Shown here: positions 1 through 9,598 of the stretch, in pieces
Layout: each line of letters starts with the position of its first letter
Numbering within the stretch: position 1 is the stretch's first letter
Source of the DNA: Flavobacterium sp. JAD_PAG50586_2
GTDB taxonomy: Bacteria > Bacteroidota > Bacteroidia > Flavobacteriales > Flavobacteriaceae
DNA: 64,000 bases
Assembly (NCBI GenBank): GCA_023213215.1
Contig: CP096136.1
Coordinates: forward strand, 806,001 to 870,000
Direction: 5' to 3'
Notes under the pieces: model-generated
Database searches by the model: none
What the model was told of the DNA's origin: nothing
What the model saw: only the letters and a program-made list of their open reading frames with translations
Position numbers and translations under genes: made by a program

Positions 1-2
1 GA

Positions 3-779
3 GGCATTCAATCCTTCATTCAGACAGACGCTGCAGTAAATCCGGGAAATTCAGGTGGGGCATTAGTTAATACACGAGGCGAACTGATTGGAATCAACAC
101 TATGATATCTTCACAAACGGGTTCTTATGTTGGTTATTCGTTTGCAATCCCATCCAATATCACCAGAAAAATAATTGAAGACATTATGGAATTCGGTAAT
201 GTACAACGCGGAATTTTAGGTGTTGAAGGTGGTGAATTAAACAGCAAAGCATCAAAAGATTTAGGCATCAACGATACGGAAGGTTTCTATATTAATAAAG
301 TAACTAAAAATTCAGGCGCAGAGAAAGCCGGATTACAAAAGGGCGACATCATTAAAAAATTAGACAGCCAAAAAATTGCCACTTTCTCTGAACTTTCAGG
401 ATATATCAGCACAAAAAGGCCAAATGACAAAGTACAGGTAACCTTTTCCCGCGATGGCGAAACAAAAACGGTTCTGGTTACCTTAATCAAATATGACATT
501 GCTAATGCCGAATTTAAGGGCTTGCAATTAGAAGATATTGATTCAGCGGATAAAAAGAAATATAGGATTGGTTATGGTGTACGTATTAAAGACATCAATA
601 ACGAGGCATTAGCACCCTATGCAGACCAACTTAAAGGAAACATCATTCTTTCGGTTGACAATGTAAAAGCGACCGATGTTGAAACCATCTCAAGATTTTT
701 AAATAAGAAAGATGAAAATCAAAGCGTTAACATCCAAATGATTAATAGAATTGGGCAAATTGTCCAGATAATTTTATAA
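3..779 (+). CDS. DegP/HtrA-family periplasmic serine protease, C-terminal part (5' end outside window)
   Basis: This is the C-terminal part of a trypsin-like HtrA protease that degrades or refolds damaged envelope proteins. The reading frame is open from the window edge and holds the family catalytic serine motif GNSGG, with the serine codon at 51-53, preceded by TDAAVNP as in DegP/DegQ. Two PDZ regions follow. The first covers about 205-500 (with [13 protein letters not shown], the usual PDZ carboxylate-binding segment) and the second covers the last ~80 residues. The catalytic His and Asp, the signal peptide and the start lie upstream and cannot be seen. The stop is followed by a strong hairpin terminator, so this is the last gene of its transcript. 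DegP, DegQ and DegS cannot be told apart from this fragment, although two PDZ domains argue against DegS. Confidence 0.93.
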   Translation, partial: GIQSFIQTDAAVNPGNSGGALVNTRGELIGINTMISSQTGSYVGYSFAIPSNITRKIIEDIMEFGNVQRGILGVEGGELNSKASKDLGINDTEGFYINKVTKNSGAEKAGLQKGDIIKKLDSQKIATFSELSGYISTKRPNDKVQVTFSRDGETKTVLVTLIKYDIANAEFKGLQLEDIDSADKKKYRIGYGVRIKDINNEALAPYADQLKGNIILSVDNVKATDVETISRFLNKKDENQSVNIQMINRIGQIVQIIL

Positions 780-800
780 GATTAAAAGGTTATTATTCAT

Positions 801-833
801 TAAAACCAGTTCTTTTTTGGACTGGTTTTTTTG
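801..833 (+). terminator. Rho-independent terminator after the HtrA gene
   Basis: An AAAACCAGT/ACTGGTTTT stem with a T-rich loop is followed by a run of T. It lies about 20 bases after the protease stop codon. Confidence 0.85.
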
Positions 834-881
834 TTTTATAAAAAACTTACGAAATCGTTTTCGCAAAACGTATCTATTTTA

Positions 882-889
882 TATTTTTG
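882..889 (+). promoter_or_regulatory. Candidate -7 element for the GAPDH gene
   Basis: TATTTTTG matches the Bacteroidota -7 consensus TAnnTTTG exactly and lies 63 bases before the GAPDH start. No clean TTTG -33 element is visible at the usual spacing, so the assignment rests on the -7 match and position. Confidence 0.5.
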
Positions 890-952
890 CGCCAAATTAA
901 CTACATCCTGAAATAAATTCAGGACAAACACAACTAATACTTATTTATTTTT

Positions 953-2401
953 ATGGACAGTAACAAATTATACGAGAAGGAGTTATCCTTTCAGGCTGAC
1001 AGACGTAAAGCAGGCGTTGAATTGATTAAGATTATCAGCGATTTATGGTATGACAAATCAATCGAATTGGTGCTTTTTAGAAATCAATTGATTGACAGGA
1101 ATGTCAGTGACATCATCAACTTCCACGAATATGCCGGAGAATTTGTTCAAAAACCTATCAACATTTTTGATTCAGTAGAAATTGCCCGCGCCATTCAGAA
1201 TTTAGATCTACCGCCTTCAAGAATCGATATTGGAAAACTGACTTATGAATATCATTTGGAAGACAACAAATATCATGACAATCGCGCATTTGTTATTGAT
1301 AAACTAAAAAATGCAAAAGATTTCAAAAATCTGAAACCAAAAGATGTCGTTCTGTATGGTTTTGGTAGAATTGGCCGTTTACTGGCTCGTGAAATGATGA
1401 GCAAAATGGGAAAAGGAGAACAACTTCGTCTTCGCGCGATTGTAACACGTGATAAGAACGATGCCACTTCTTTAGAAAAAAGGGCTTCGTTGTTACGTTA
1501 TGATTCTGTTCACGGAGATTTTCAAGGTTCTGTTCAGGCTGATGCCGAAAACAATGCTTTAATTATCAACGGAACCACGGTTCATGTCATTACAGCCAAT
1601 GGACCGGAAGAGATTGATTACACAAAATACGGAATCGAAGATGCGTTGGTAATTGATAACACCGGAGCATTTACAACGGAAGAACAGCTGAAACGACATT
1701 TAACCTCAAACGGAGCTACTAAAGTATTATTGACTGCTCCTGGAAAAGGTATTCCGAATATTGTTTACGGTGTAAACCACAATGACCATAACCCAGATAA
1801 TGTAGATATTTTTTCTGCCGCTTCGTGTACAACCAATGCCATAACTCCAGTTTTGAAAGTGGTTGAAGATGCACTTGGTGTCGTAAAAGGCCATATCGAA
1901 ACTATTCACGCCTATACAAACGACCAAAATTTAGTGGATAACATGCACAAAAAATACCGTCGTGGACGTGCAGCTGCCTTGAACATGGTCATTACTGAAA
2001 CTGGCGCCGGAACCGCTGTTGCAAAAGCATTACCAAGCCTTGCCGGAAAACTGACTTCAAATGCTATTCGTGTTCCAGTTCCAAATGGTTCGCTGGTAGT
2101 TATGAATCTTGAAGTGGGCAAAAAGACTTCAATTGAAGAATTTAATACGATTATGAAAAAATATGCTCTTGAAGGAGAACTGGTAGAGCAAATCAGATAT
2201 TCACTTAATAATGAGTTGGTTTCGTCTGACATTGTTGGGACAGCGCAACCGTCTATTTATGATAGCAATGCAACCATCGTTTCAGCTGATGGAAAAAATA
2301 TCGTTCTGTATGTCTGGTATGATAATGAATATGGATATAGCCATCAGGTTATCCGTTTGGCAAAATATATAGCAAAAGTAAGACGTTATACTTACTACTA
2401 G
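953..2401 (+). CDS. gap: Glyceraldehyde-3-phosphate dehydrogenase, long form with N-terminal extension
   Basis: This enzyme oxidises glyceraldehyde 3-phosphate to 1,3-bisphosphoglycerate with NAD(P)+ in glycolysis and gluconeogenesis. The dinucleotide-binding motif GFGRIGR begins near residue 136, the catalytic cysteine is Cys292 in SCTTN, and the partner histidine is His319 in IHAYTNDQ. At 482 residues it is about 145 longer than ordinary GAPDH (~335). The extra length is a charged, mostly helical-looking N-terminus of about 130 residues that I cannot match to a known domain. The segment after the first beta-alpha-beta unit reads TRD where classical NAD-specific enzymes have an N-D pair, so cofactor preference is open. 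The gene stands alone, with a promoter-like element upstream and a hairpin terminator downstream. Long GAPDHs of this kind are, as far as I know, found in Bacteroidota. Confidence 0.95.
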   Translation: MDSNKLYEKELSFQADRRKAGVELIKIISDLWYDKSIELVLFRNQLIDRNVSDIINFHEYAGEFVQKPINIFDSVEIARAIQNLDLPPSRIDIGKLTYEYHLEDNKYHDNRAFVIDKLKNAKDFKNLKPKDVVLYGFGRIGRLLAREMMSKMGKGEQLRLRAIVTRDKNDATSLEKRASLLRYDSVHGDFQGSVQADAENNALIINGTTVHVITANGPEEIDYTKYGIEDALVIDNTGAFTTEEQLKRHLTSNGATKVLLTAPGKGIPNIVYGVNHNDHNPDNVDIFSAASCTTNAITPVLKVVEDALGVVKGHIETIHAYTNDQNLVDNMHKKYRRGRAAALNMVITETGAGTAVAKALPSLAGKLTSNAIRVPVPNGSLVVMNLEVGKKTSIEEFNTIMKKYALEGELVEQIRYSLNNELVSSDIVGTAQPSIYDSNATIVSADGKNIVLYVWYDNEYGYSHQVIRLAKYIAKVRRYTYY

Positions 2402-2431
2402 CAGAGAAAAATTGTTAATTCATTAGGGTAA

Positions 2432-2469
2432 AATCCGCTAAATCTGTTATAGAATTAGCGGATTTTTTT
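2432..2469 (+). terminator. Rho-independent terminator after GAPDH
   Basis: A 10-bp AATCCGCTAA/TTAGCGGATT stem is followed by seven T, starting 30 bases after the stop codon. Confidence 0.88.
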
Positions 2470-2562
2470 GTGTTATTAACATTTTTTTGTTAATAAATGT
2501 GGTTCGTGTTAAAATAATTATTATTTTTCGCCTCTAATTTGACCCCATCAAATCTATTATTT

Positions 2563-2862
2563 ATGAAAAAAGTGCTTATCGGTTTACTTTTAGTGACCTG
2601 TTTTGCCTTCTCGAAAAGAGAAGACCCTAAAGTTGAGACCTATGAATTTGGTCAGAACGGAATGGAATTAGTAGCCCGTTCCAAGAAAGGTGTTATCATC
2701 GTGAGTACCTTCAATTCAAAGATGACAATCCGTCAAGACATCGCCAGGAAATTATACGATCTGTATTTAGCCAATAAATTACAAAGCAATAAGAAAATCA
2801 CCGTTGATGGTACCGAAGCTGACGTTACAGGCAAGTGCGTTATCCGAAAAAAAATAGCTTAA
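2563..2862 (+). CDS. Small exported protein of unknown function
   Basis: A 99-residue protein starting at the ATG at 2563, where the residues MKKVLIGLLLVTCFAFS form a typical signal peptide. An in-frame start at 2539 would put eight extra residues before it and is less likely. The hydrophobic core is followed by a charged stretch, and the mature part (~80 residues) is rich in Lys, Val and Thr. The Cys in LLVTC could be a weak lipobox, but the Thr at -1 and the following hydrophobic residues argue for ordinary signal peptidase I cleavage. No domain is recognised. The gene faces aconitase and shares a bidirectional terminator with it. It is probably a conserved flavobacterial hypothetical protein. 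Confidence 0.7.
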   Translation: MKKVLIGLLLVTCFAFSKREDPKVETYEFGQNGMELVARSKKGVIIVSTFNSKMTIRQDIARKLYDLYLANKLQSNKKITVDGTEADVTGKCVIRKKIA

Positions 2863-2937
2863 CGGCGGTGGATTTTTACTACGAAGTAGTAGATTGGAAC
2901 TCAGGTCTTAAGGAAGTCTATAAGAATTCTTCAAAAT

Positions 2938-2971
2938 AAAAAAAGCCCAACGAAATGTTGGGCTTTTTTAT
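2938..2971. terminator. Bidirectional terminator between the small exported gene and aconitase
   Basis: An AAAAAAGCCCAAC/GTTGGGCTTTTTT stem with a five-base loop has A and T runs on the two sides. It can therefore stop transcription from both convergent genes. Confidence 0.9.
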
Positions 2972-2986
2972 GAATAATTATAATGT

Positions 2987-5251
2987 TTATGCTTTTCCGG
3001 CTGCAATCAAATTCAAAGCGGAACCTGCAACAAACCAACCAATCTGGCTTTCGTTGTACGTATGGTTTGCCAGGATGATATCTCTTGAACCATCAGCATG
3101 AACGAATTCCAGGCTCAATGGTTTTGCAGGAGCAAATTCTGTTAAGTCAAGGAAATTGATTGTATCGTCTTCCTGAATCTTATCATAATCCGCTTCGTTA
3201 GCAAAAGTCAACGCCAGCATTCCTTGTTTCTTAAGGTTTGTTTCATGAATACGGGCAAATGATTTTACCAAAACGGCTTTTACACCTAAGAATCGCGGTT
3301 CCATTGCGGCATGCTCTCTTGAAGAACCTTCACCATAGTTTTGGTCACCCACCACAATAGTCGGAACGCCAGCAGCTTTATAAGCCCTTGCAACAGCAGG
3401 GACTGCATCATATTCACCAGTTAACTGGTTTTGGACTTTGTTTGCTTGCTGATTATAAGCATTAACAGCTCCAATCAACATATTGTTTGAAATATTATCT
3501 AAGTGACCACGGAAACGCAACCAAGGTCCAGCCATAGAAATGTGATCTGTAGTACATTTTCCAAAAGCCTTAATCAATAATTTAGCTCCAGTTATATTTT
3601 TCCCATCCCAGGCATCGAAAGGCGCTAATAACTGCAACCTGTCTGAAGTTGGTGAAACTGCAACCTGTACATTACTTCCGTCGGCAGCTGGTGCCTGAAA
3701 ACCTGCGTCTTCTACATCAAATCCTCTTTTTGGCAATTCGTCACCATGAGGTGGATTTAACTTAACCGGTTCACCATTATCATTTATTAAAAAATCAGTA
3801 ATTGGGTTAAAAGTCAAATCTCCCGAAATTGCCAAAGCAGCAACCATTTCCGGAGAAGTTACGAAAGCATGTGTATTTGGATTTCCGTCGGCACGTTTAG
3901 AAAAGTTTCTGTTGAATGAATGAACAATCGTATTTTTCTCTTCTTTATCTGCCCCGGCTCTATCCCATTGCCCAATGCATGGACCACAGGCATTAGTGAA
4001 AACTTTGGTTCCCATTTTCTCGAAAGTAGCAATAATTCCGTCTCTTTCGATAGTGTATCTAATTTGCTCCGAACCCGGATTAATTCCGAATTCTGCTTTT
4101 GGTGTAATTCCGTGTGCAACTGCTTGTTCAACAATTGAGGCTGCACGAGCCATATCTTCATAAGAGGAGTTGGTACAAGATCCAATTAATCCCCATTCTA
4201 TTTTTAATGGCCAGCCATTAGCGATAGCTTCCGCTTTCATTTGAGAAACCGGCGTTCCTCTGTCTGGCGTAAACGGTCCGTTGATATGTGGCTCTAACTC
4301 TGATAAATTGATTTCGATAACCTGATCAAAATATTGGCTTGGATTTGCATAAACCTCAGCATCACCAGTCAAATAATCCGCTACTTTATCGGCAGCATCA
4401 ACAATATCCTGACGGTCTGTCGCAGCTAAATATCTTCTCATTGAATCATCGTAACCGAAAGTAGATGTTGTAGCTCCAATTTCAGCACCCATGTTACAGA
4501 TGGTTCCTTTTCCGGTACAAGACATGTTAGTTGCACCTTCTCCGAAATATTCTACAATGGCTCCTGTTCCACCTTTTACGGTAAGAATGTCTGCCACTTT
4601 TAGGATTACGTCTTTTGGTGCTGTCCAACCGTTTAGCTTTCCAGTCAATTTAACCCCGATAAGTTTTGGAAATTTCAATTCCCATGACATTCCCGACATT
4701 ACATCAACCGCATCAGCACCACCTACTCCTATAGCTAACATTCCTAATCCGCCTGCGTTTACAGTATGTGAATCAGTTCCGATCATCATTCCTCCTGGGA
4801 ATGCATAATTTTCTAAAACGATTTGGTGTATGATTCCAGATCCTGGCTTCCAAAATCCGATTCCGTATTTATTAGAAACGGAAGAAAGGAAATCAAAAAC
4901 TTCCTTTGATTGTGAATTCGCAACAGCTAAATCAGTAGTTGCACCAACTTTGGCCTGAATCAAGTGATCGCAGTGAACTGTTGTTGGAACGGCAACCGTC
5001 TTTTTTCCGGCATGCATGAACTGCAATAAAGCCATCTGTGCTGTTGCGTCCTGGCATGCTACTCTATCTGGAGCAAAATCTACATAATCCTTTCCACGAG
5101 TGAAAGATTGTGATGGATTTCCTTCCCATAAATGTGAATATAAAATCTTTTCAGAAAGCGTCAATGGACGACCAACTAACTCACGCGCTTTGTCTACACG
5201 TTCTGCCATTGTTCCATAAACTTTTTTAATCATTTCAATATCAAAAGCCAT
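2987..5251 (-). CDS. acn: Aconitate hydratase (mitochondrial-like aconitase)
   Basis: This TCA-cycle enzyme isomerises citrate to isocitrate through cis-aconitate in the cytoplasm. The three cysteine ligands of the [4Fe-4S] cluster are visible: Cys359 in GSCTNSS and Cys422 and Cys425 in ACGPC. The swivel domain carries the substrate-binding [12 protein letters not shown] segment near residue 650. At 754 residues it has the length of the mitochondrial-type aconitase rather than the ~890 residues of AcnA/IRP or the AcnB domain order. It is a single gene, with a TAAATTTG -7 element just upstream of the start and a shared bidirectional terminator downstream. The frame is intact over 2.2 kb. Confidence 0.97.
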   Translation of the reverse strand: MAFDIEMIKKVYGTMAERVDKARELVGRPLTLSEKILYSHLWEGNPSQSFTRGKDYVDFAPDRVACQDATAQMALLQFMHAGKKTVAVPTTVHCDHLIQAKVGATTDLAVANSQSKEVFDFLSSVSNKYGIGFWKPGSGIIHQIVLENYAFPGGMMIGTDSHTVNAGGLGMLAIGVGGADAVDVMSGMSWELKFPKLIGVKLTGKLNGWTAPKDVILKVADILTVKGGTGAIVEYFGEGATNMSCTGKGTICNMGAEIGATTSTFGYDDSMRRYLAATDRQDIVDAADKVADYLTGDAEVYANPSQYFDQVIEINLSELEPHINGPFTPDRGTPVSQMKAEAIANGWPLKIEWGLIGSCTNSSYEDMARAASIVEQAVAHGITPKAEFGINPGSEQIRYTIERDGIIATFEKMGTKVFTNACGPCIGQWDRAGADKEEKNTIVHSFNRNFSKRADGNPNTHAFVTSPEMVAALAISGDLTFNPITDFLINDNGEPVKLNPPHGDELPKRGFDVEDAGFQAPAADGSNVQVAVSPTSDRLQLLAPFDAWDGKNITGAKLLIKAFGKCTTDHISMAGPWLRFRGHLDNISNNMLIGAVNAYNQQANKVQNQLTGEYDAVPAVARAYKAAGVPTIVVGDQNYGEGSSREHAAMEPRFLGVKAVLVKSFARIHETNLKKQGMLALTFANEADYDKIQEDDTINFLDLTEFAPAKPLSLEFVHADGSRDIILANHTYNESQIGWFVAGSALNLIAAGKA

Positions 5252-5279
5252 AGTATATTGGGTTTAATTATTTGCAGTG

Positions 5280-5287
5280 CAAATTTA
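5280..5287 (-). promoter_or_regulatory. Candidate -7 element for aconitase
   Basis: Read on the minus strand the bases are TAAATTTG, an exact TAnnTTTG match, 29 bases before the aconitase ATG. A clear TTTG -33 partner is not seen. The rest of the 5288-5511 gap is A/T-rich with no other recognised element. Confidence 0.5.
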
Positions 5288-5511
5288 CGAAAACGTTATA
5301 CTCTATAAACGATTTTAGAAAAATATATTGAAAAAGGATGGTATTTTGCGGAATACAAACTTTTGCACCACGTTTTTTATCGAAAACACATTTAAAAAGT
5401 AAAAAAATATAAAAAAAGTAATTTATAATATTTATTCATTCTTAATAAGACTATATTGTTGACCTTTTAATACAAAAATGATGTTCTAATAGCAGAATAA
5501 AACAGTAAATT

Positions 5512-6623
5512 TTAGCAATTATCCCTTAAATCCATTATTGGTTTTTCAAAAAAACGATAAAGGACATAACTCAAAATAAGTGTTGTCGCCAGGTATAAAG
5601 CAGTGATACAATGCAGTTGCAAAAGCGTTGCTTCTCTATCTACAAACAACATAAACAACTGCAATATTACACTATAATGCAAAAGGTAAATAGAATAAGA
5701 AGTTTTGCTAATGAAAACGATAGGTTTCTTTACAACTGAAATTGTAGTTTCTAACTGCGAGAAAAACGGAATAAAAAATGCAATCGAAAGCGATGCCAGT
5801 GGCAGATACACTACATTCCATACAAAAGGAAAAGTTGTCGGAAGAATTTGCAGATAACCCATTCCGAAATACATCAACAGCATTATTAAACCTCCGACAA
5901 TTGCGAAAGACAGTTTGAATTCCGTCCATTTTTTTGCATAATTAATGCTAATCCAGGCACATAAAACTCCCATAAAAATGGCATCCAACCTATAAATCAT
6001 CACCGATTTGAGCGAAACATTCCATTCATCAAGATTAGTGGTCACTGTATTGAATTGATATATTATTTTAAAAAAATGAACAAAGAGATTAACCCCAACG
6101 TCATAATCAGAAAAAACCTTTTTTTGTTTTTAGGCCTGAATAAAAATGAAAACAGCAACAACGAAAATGGCAAAACGATGTACGCCCATTCTTCTACCGA
6201 CAAACTCCAGGATTCCGGAAAGAATGTCGACATTTTTGAAAATCCATTATGGAGAAAGACAAAATAGAATTCCAATTTAGGCATCGAATAACCTAGACAT
6301 ATTGTAATTATGATATTGATAAGCAGCACCAGGTAATAATTTGGTAAAGTCCTAAACCATCTTCTTTTTAGGAAACCTAAAGCGCTTCGAATGGTAAAAT
6401 CTTCTTTTATATAAATTTTGTAAAGGATTCGGCCAATCAAAAATCCACTCAACACAAAGAAAAACTCAACGCCGAGAAATCCAAACAAAGCAAAAAGCTG
6501 GCGGATTATACCATCATCCGGGTTGTAAATCCATAAAATATGCGAACACAAAACCATAGTAATTGCCATAGCTCGCATTAAATCCAGTCCGAAAACCTTA
6601 TTTGTATTGGTATTATTTGTCAT
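5512..6623 (-). CDS. OafA/YrhL-type membrane acyltransferase, frame broken by one base
   Basis: An acyltransferase-3 family membrane protein that would transfer acetyl or other acyl groups to a surface polysaccharide or lipid. The upstream part (6623 to 6063) holds the family start, with LDLMRA followed by LCSH (conserved His of the first helix) and FFFVLSGFLIG. The downstream part (from about 6062 to 5512) holds the last helices and the family ending FFEKPI. The two parts are in different frames. They join in an A7 run at 6070-6076, and adding one base restores 370 continuous residues that align through the junction with the neighbouring paralogue (KIIYQFNT... against KIYYNIHS...). I therefore treat this as one gene with a probable sequencing deletion. 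A true pseudogene or a slippage switch remains possible. It overlaps the upstream acyltransferase by 11 bases, so the two are co-transcribed. Confidence 0.85.
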
Positions 6624-7749
6624 TCAGTTTAAAATTCTTAGCCCTATATTCGTTAATTGGTTTTTCGAAATAAGTATACATTATATAACTCAAGCCTATC
6701 GTGATGAAAATATAGAACAGGGTAAAGATATTAAGCTGCCACAAAACAAAATCATTGGTGTTGATAAAATATTTCAACAGAAAAAGTATGATGCTGTAAT
6801 GCAGTAAATAGATGGAATACGAAACATTACAGATAAAAGTAATTACGTTCCCTATGCGTTCCGATGGCTTTTTCCAGTTTAACAGAAAAGGAACAAAAAG
6901 GCAGATCGTCAGCGAAACCAACGGCAGACAAAGGATATTCCAGAACCAGGCTGCGTTGCTTAACCTAAATTTAAACACAATAACGCATGCTACCAGAAGC
7001 AGTAATAACAATACACCTATTGCTAAAAACAGTTTGCTTTTTGACAGTACAAATTCTTTGTGATTCTGATAAAAATAGCCAAACAAAACACCAATCAGAA
7101 CCGAATCAATCCTATAAATCACAACAGAACGGATTTCGAAGCTCCATTGCTTTAAATCGAGATTTGTTGAATGGATATTGTAATAAATTTTAGCCGTCAA
7201 TGTTACAATTATTAGCCCAACAATTACTAGCAGGAAAAGTGTTTTTTTGGTAATTTTAGTGAACAATTTAGAAGCGATTACCAATAATGCCACCGCGAAA
7301 ATATAGCCCATTTCCTTTACAGGCAGACTCCACGATTCCGGAAAAAAAGCTGTTATTGGCGAATCGAAATTCTGGATAAGTAATGGATATCGCCAAACTT
7401 CTGAAATCGAAAAACCGAAAATCATATATATAATTATCAGAATGAATATTACCAGATAGTAGCTTGGAAGTACACGCATCAATCTTCGGGAAACAAACAA
7501 ATAAGCATCTTTAAAACCGTAGTACTCTTGCAGAAACTGCTTATAAAGTATTCCTCCTATCAAAAATCCACTTAACACAATGAACAGTTCGACACCTAAA
7601 AAGCCGCTGGCATCTTCCAGTTTGCCAAACAAACTTTTCGAATTATAGATCCAGGAGCAATGGGAAAACAACAGTAAACTAATGGAAAGTGCTCTCAGAA
7701 AATCCAATCCGAAAAATCTTTTTGCGCTTATTTGCTTTCTATCGTTCAT
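6613..7749 (-). CDS. OafA/YrhL-type membrane acyltransferase
   Basis: A 378-residue acyltransferase-3 family protein, intact and paralogous to the next gene. I place the start at the ATG at 7749 (MNDRKQ). The in-frame extension to 7869 would run under the divergent gene and does not resemble the family. Conserved features are LDFLRA, then FSHCSW in helix 1 (the family His), FIVLSGFLIGG, SRRLMRVLPSYY with its basic residues, FPESWSLPVKE and the C-terminal TYFEKPI. About ten membrane helices are apparent. The substrate cannot be inferred from sequence. O-antigen or exopolysaccharide O-acylation is the common role in the family. Only 22 bases separate its start from that of the divergent gene at 7772. 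Confidence 0.9.
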   Translation of the reverse strand: MNDRKQISAKRFFGLDFLRALSISLLLFSHCSWIYNSKSLFGKLEDASGFLGVELFIVLSGFLIGGILYKQFLQEYYGFKDAYLFVSRRLMRVLPSYYLVIFILIIIYMIFGFSISEVWRYPLLIQNFDSPITAFFPESWSLPVKEMGYIFAVALLVIASKLFTKITKKTLFLLVIVGLIIVTLTAKIYYNIHSTNLDLKQWSFEIRSVVIYRIDSVLIGVLFGYFYQNHKEFVLSKSKLFLAIGVLLLLLLVACVIVFKFRLSNAAWFWNILCLPLVSLTICLFVPFLLNWKKPSERIGNVITFICNVSYSIYLLHYSIILFLLKYFINTNDFVLWQLNIFTLFYIFITIGLSYIMYTYFEKPINEYRAKNFKLNDK

Positions 7750-7758
7750 ATAAAAATG

Positions 7759-7766
7759 TAAATTTG
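7759..7766 (+). promoter_or_regulatory. Candidate -7 element for the gene at 7772
   Basis: TAAATTTG matches TAnnTTTG exactly and ends six bases before the ATG at 7772. Transcription would start at or next to the start codon, giving a leaderless or almost leaderless message. A TTTG at 7731-7734 is the only -33 candidate, and its 24-base spacing is a little long. Confidence 0.5.
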
Positions 7767-7771
7767 ACCAC

Positions 7772-8910
7772 ATGGGAAAATCAAAGATATATAAAATTAT
7801 AGGAGTTCTGATTTTGTTAGGCATGATTGGCAGCGGAATTTGGTACTGGCAATTACCCAATCGCCACAAGGCAATCGTAAAGTCTTTTTGTTTGAAAAAC
7901 TTGGTGTTGTTAATCCGAATTGGAAGGTCGAAAACAAATCGGAAACCTATAAAATGATTTCTCCCAAGTTTTATATTGATGGAATCTACAAATCTATGGA
8001 AGGTCCGAAATCATCCAATTATGTACAGCTTTCACAGGATTCTACCTTGCTTTGGCTTAAGGGATTTCATGTAAAAGCACTGGATTCAAAATCCCTAAAC
8101 TATATCTCTAATGATTTTATCTGCCACACCAATATAGATTTTAATGATGTGAAATATTACAGTTCCTTTAATTTGGAAAAACGAATCGGCAAACAATATC
8201 CGAGAATGACTTCACTTTCCCATGGCATGGAAAATTTTAGCTTTCCGGAAGGTTACGGTGTTCCAATGAAAGGAAATGAATTTTTATATGTGACGACACA
8301 ATCCTTAAATCACAATCTTCCCGATGCTAATTTCTGGATACGGCACGAAGTCGATATTAATTATTCAAAAGCAAAGGATTTAAAACCATTGATGAGTCGC
8401 ACGGCCTTTATTATGCTGCCTTACAATCAATCCGATCCTTACAAATCGCCATTAGATCCCGGCACCAATCAGTGCATTCCGGTTGAAACCAAAAACCATA
8501 GCTATGATGATGGTAAAGGCAATAAACTATCCGGGCATTGGGTAATTCCGACTGGAAAACACACCTACAGCAGTTCTGTGAATAATCATTTGCAGATTCA
8601 GGACAGCCTTCGTTTGCATGCCGCAGCAATTCATGTACATCCGTTTGCAACCAAAATTTTATTATTTGATAAAACAGAAAACAAAGCGATATTTATCAGC
8701 AACATCACAAATCACAAAGACAAAGTTGGCTTAACAAGCATCGACCCTTTTTCTTCTGTTGACGGTATTTGGCTATATAAAAATCATGATTATCAGATTA
8801 TACTCGAAGTTAACAATACAACAAATGTCAGTCAGGATATGATGGGAAGCATGTTTTTGTTTTTCTATGACAAGGAATTGGATGATTTACTTCATAAAAT
8901 AGAACGGTAA
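7772..8910 (+). CDS. Membrane-anchored protein with a SURNod19/PHM-like HVHPFA region, frame broken by one base
   Basis: The N-terminal part from the ATG at 7772 is a single membrane anchor (KIIGVLILLGMIGSGIWYW). The rest is open in a second frame to 8910. One missing base between about 7845 and 7858 (for example in CCC at 7856-7858) would join them into 379 residues. A -7 element six bases before 7772 supports this start over a TTG start inside the second frame. The C-terminal half contains SGHWVIPTGKHTY and, 30 residues on, RLHAAAIHVHPFATK. From memory this resembles the metal-site region of stress-upregulated Nod19 and PHM-like beta-sandwich proteins. I give that only as a lead. The protein would be anchored in the inner membrane and face the periplasm. 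A MarR gene follows after two bases. Confidence 0.65.
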
Positions 8911-8912
8911 AC

Positions 8913-9340
8913 ATGGAAAAACTGAAAGACATTATATTCTACAATATGGATAAGGCCATCAAGTCCTATAGAATGTATGCTCAAAAAAACTGAAAGAGAA
9001 TGGTTTCAAAATTACGATTGACCAATGGTTGATTATCAAATCCATACTCGAAAATCCCACCATAACCCAACAGGAAATAGCTAAAAAAGTGTTCAAAGAC
9101 AATGCTTCGGTTACCCGAATAATCGAATTATTAGTTAAATCTGAATATCTGAATCGCGAAATCAATCCCGATGACAGAAGAAAATCCAATCTCGTAGTTA
9201 CCGAAGAAGGAAAAACCATCATCCAAAAAGTACAGGATTTAGTCCTCGAAAACCGGAAGAACGCACTTGATACCATCGCCACAGAAGAATTGGAAACGAT
9301 GAATTTGGTTCTTAAAAAAATTATCCGGAACTGCTCTTAA
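8913..9340 (+). CDS. MarR-family transcriptional regulator, frame broken by one base
   Basis: A winged-helix regulator of about 142 residues once the frame is corrected. The ATG at 8913 opens a helical N-terminus (MEKLKDIIFYNMDKAIKSY) that ends after an A7 run at 8983-8989. Adding one A continues it into the DNA-binding part: ITIDQWLIIKSILENP, then TQQEIAKKVFKDNASVTRII (recognition helix), then the wing with REINPDDRRKSNLVVTEEG. The dimer helices are at both ends, as usual for MarR. It begins two bases after the preceding gene and so probably belongs to the same operon, where it may control that gene or the divergent acyltransferases. The frame break is most likely a sequencing deletion. Confidence 0.85.
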
Positions 9341-9472
9341 CCCATACAAATGTTAAAATTTACGGAAATTCGTTTTTTATTGTAACAAAAGGGTTTAGAG
9401 CAATACTTATGATTGTTGTTATTTGACATATCAACAAACAACACTTCATTCATTAATCTAAACCAACGACTT

Positions 9473-9598
9473 ATGAAAACTAAAATGGGAATGTTATTTG
9501 CTTTGGCAGCTGCTGTATTGAGCCTCGTAGCTCCTACACAAAAGAAAGAAATCCTTAAATTTATCGTAACGAATTCTGTAATTACTAATTCCCGTTAA
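9473..9598 (+). CDS. Small peptide with a hydrophobic N-terminus, unknown function
   Basis: A 41-residue peptide starting at the ATG at 9473. A longer in-frame version from 9413 is unlikely because its added residues do not look like a signal sequence. The first ~20 residues (MKTKMGMLFALAAAVLSLVA) are a signal peptide or membrane helix, followed by a short basic tail. It ends immediately before the convergent MoxR gene, with stop codons abutting and no terminator hairpin between. The 130 bases upstream hold no recognised gene. I do not recognise a family, and expression is unproven. Confidence 0.45.
   Translation: MKTKMGMLFALAAAVLSLVAPTQKKEILKFIVTNSVITNSR

Noticed and set aside
5512..6623. 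Acyltransferase as a pseudogene
   Set aside because: The single-base break in an A7 run fits the pattern of deletions in many intact core genes, and the rest of the protein is not degraded.
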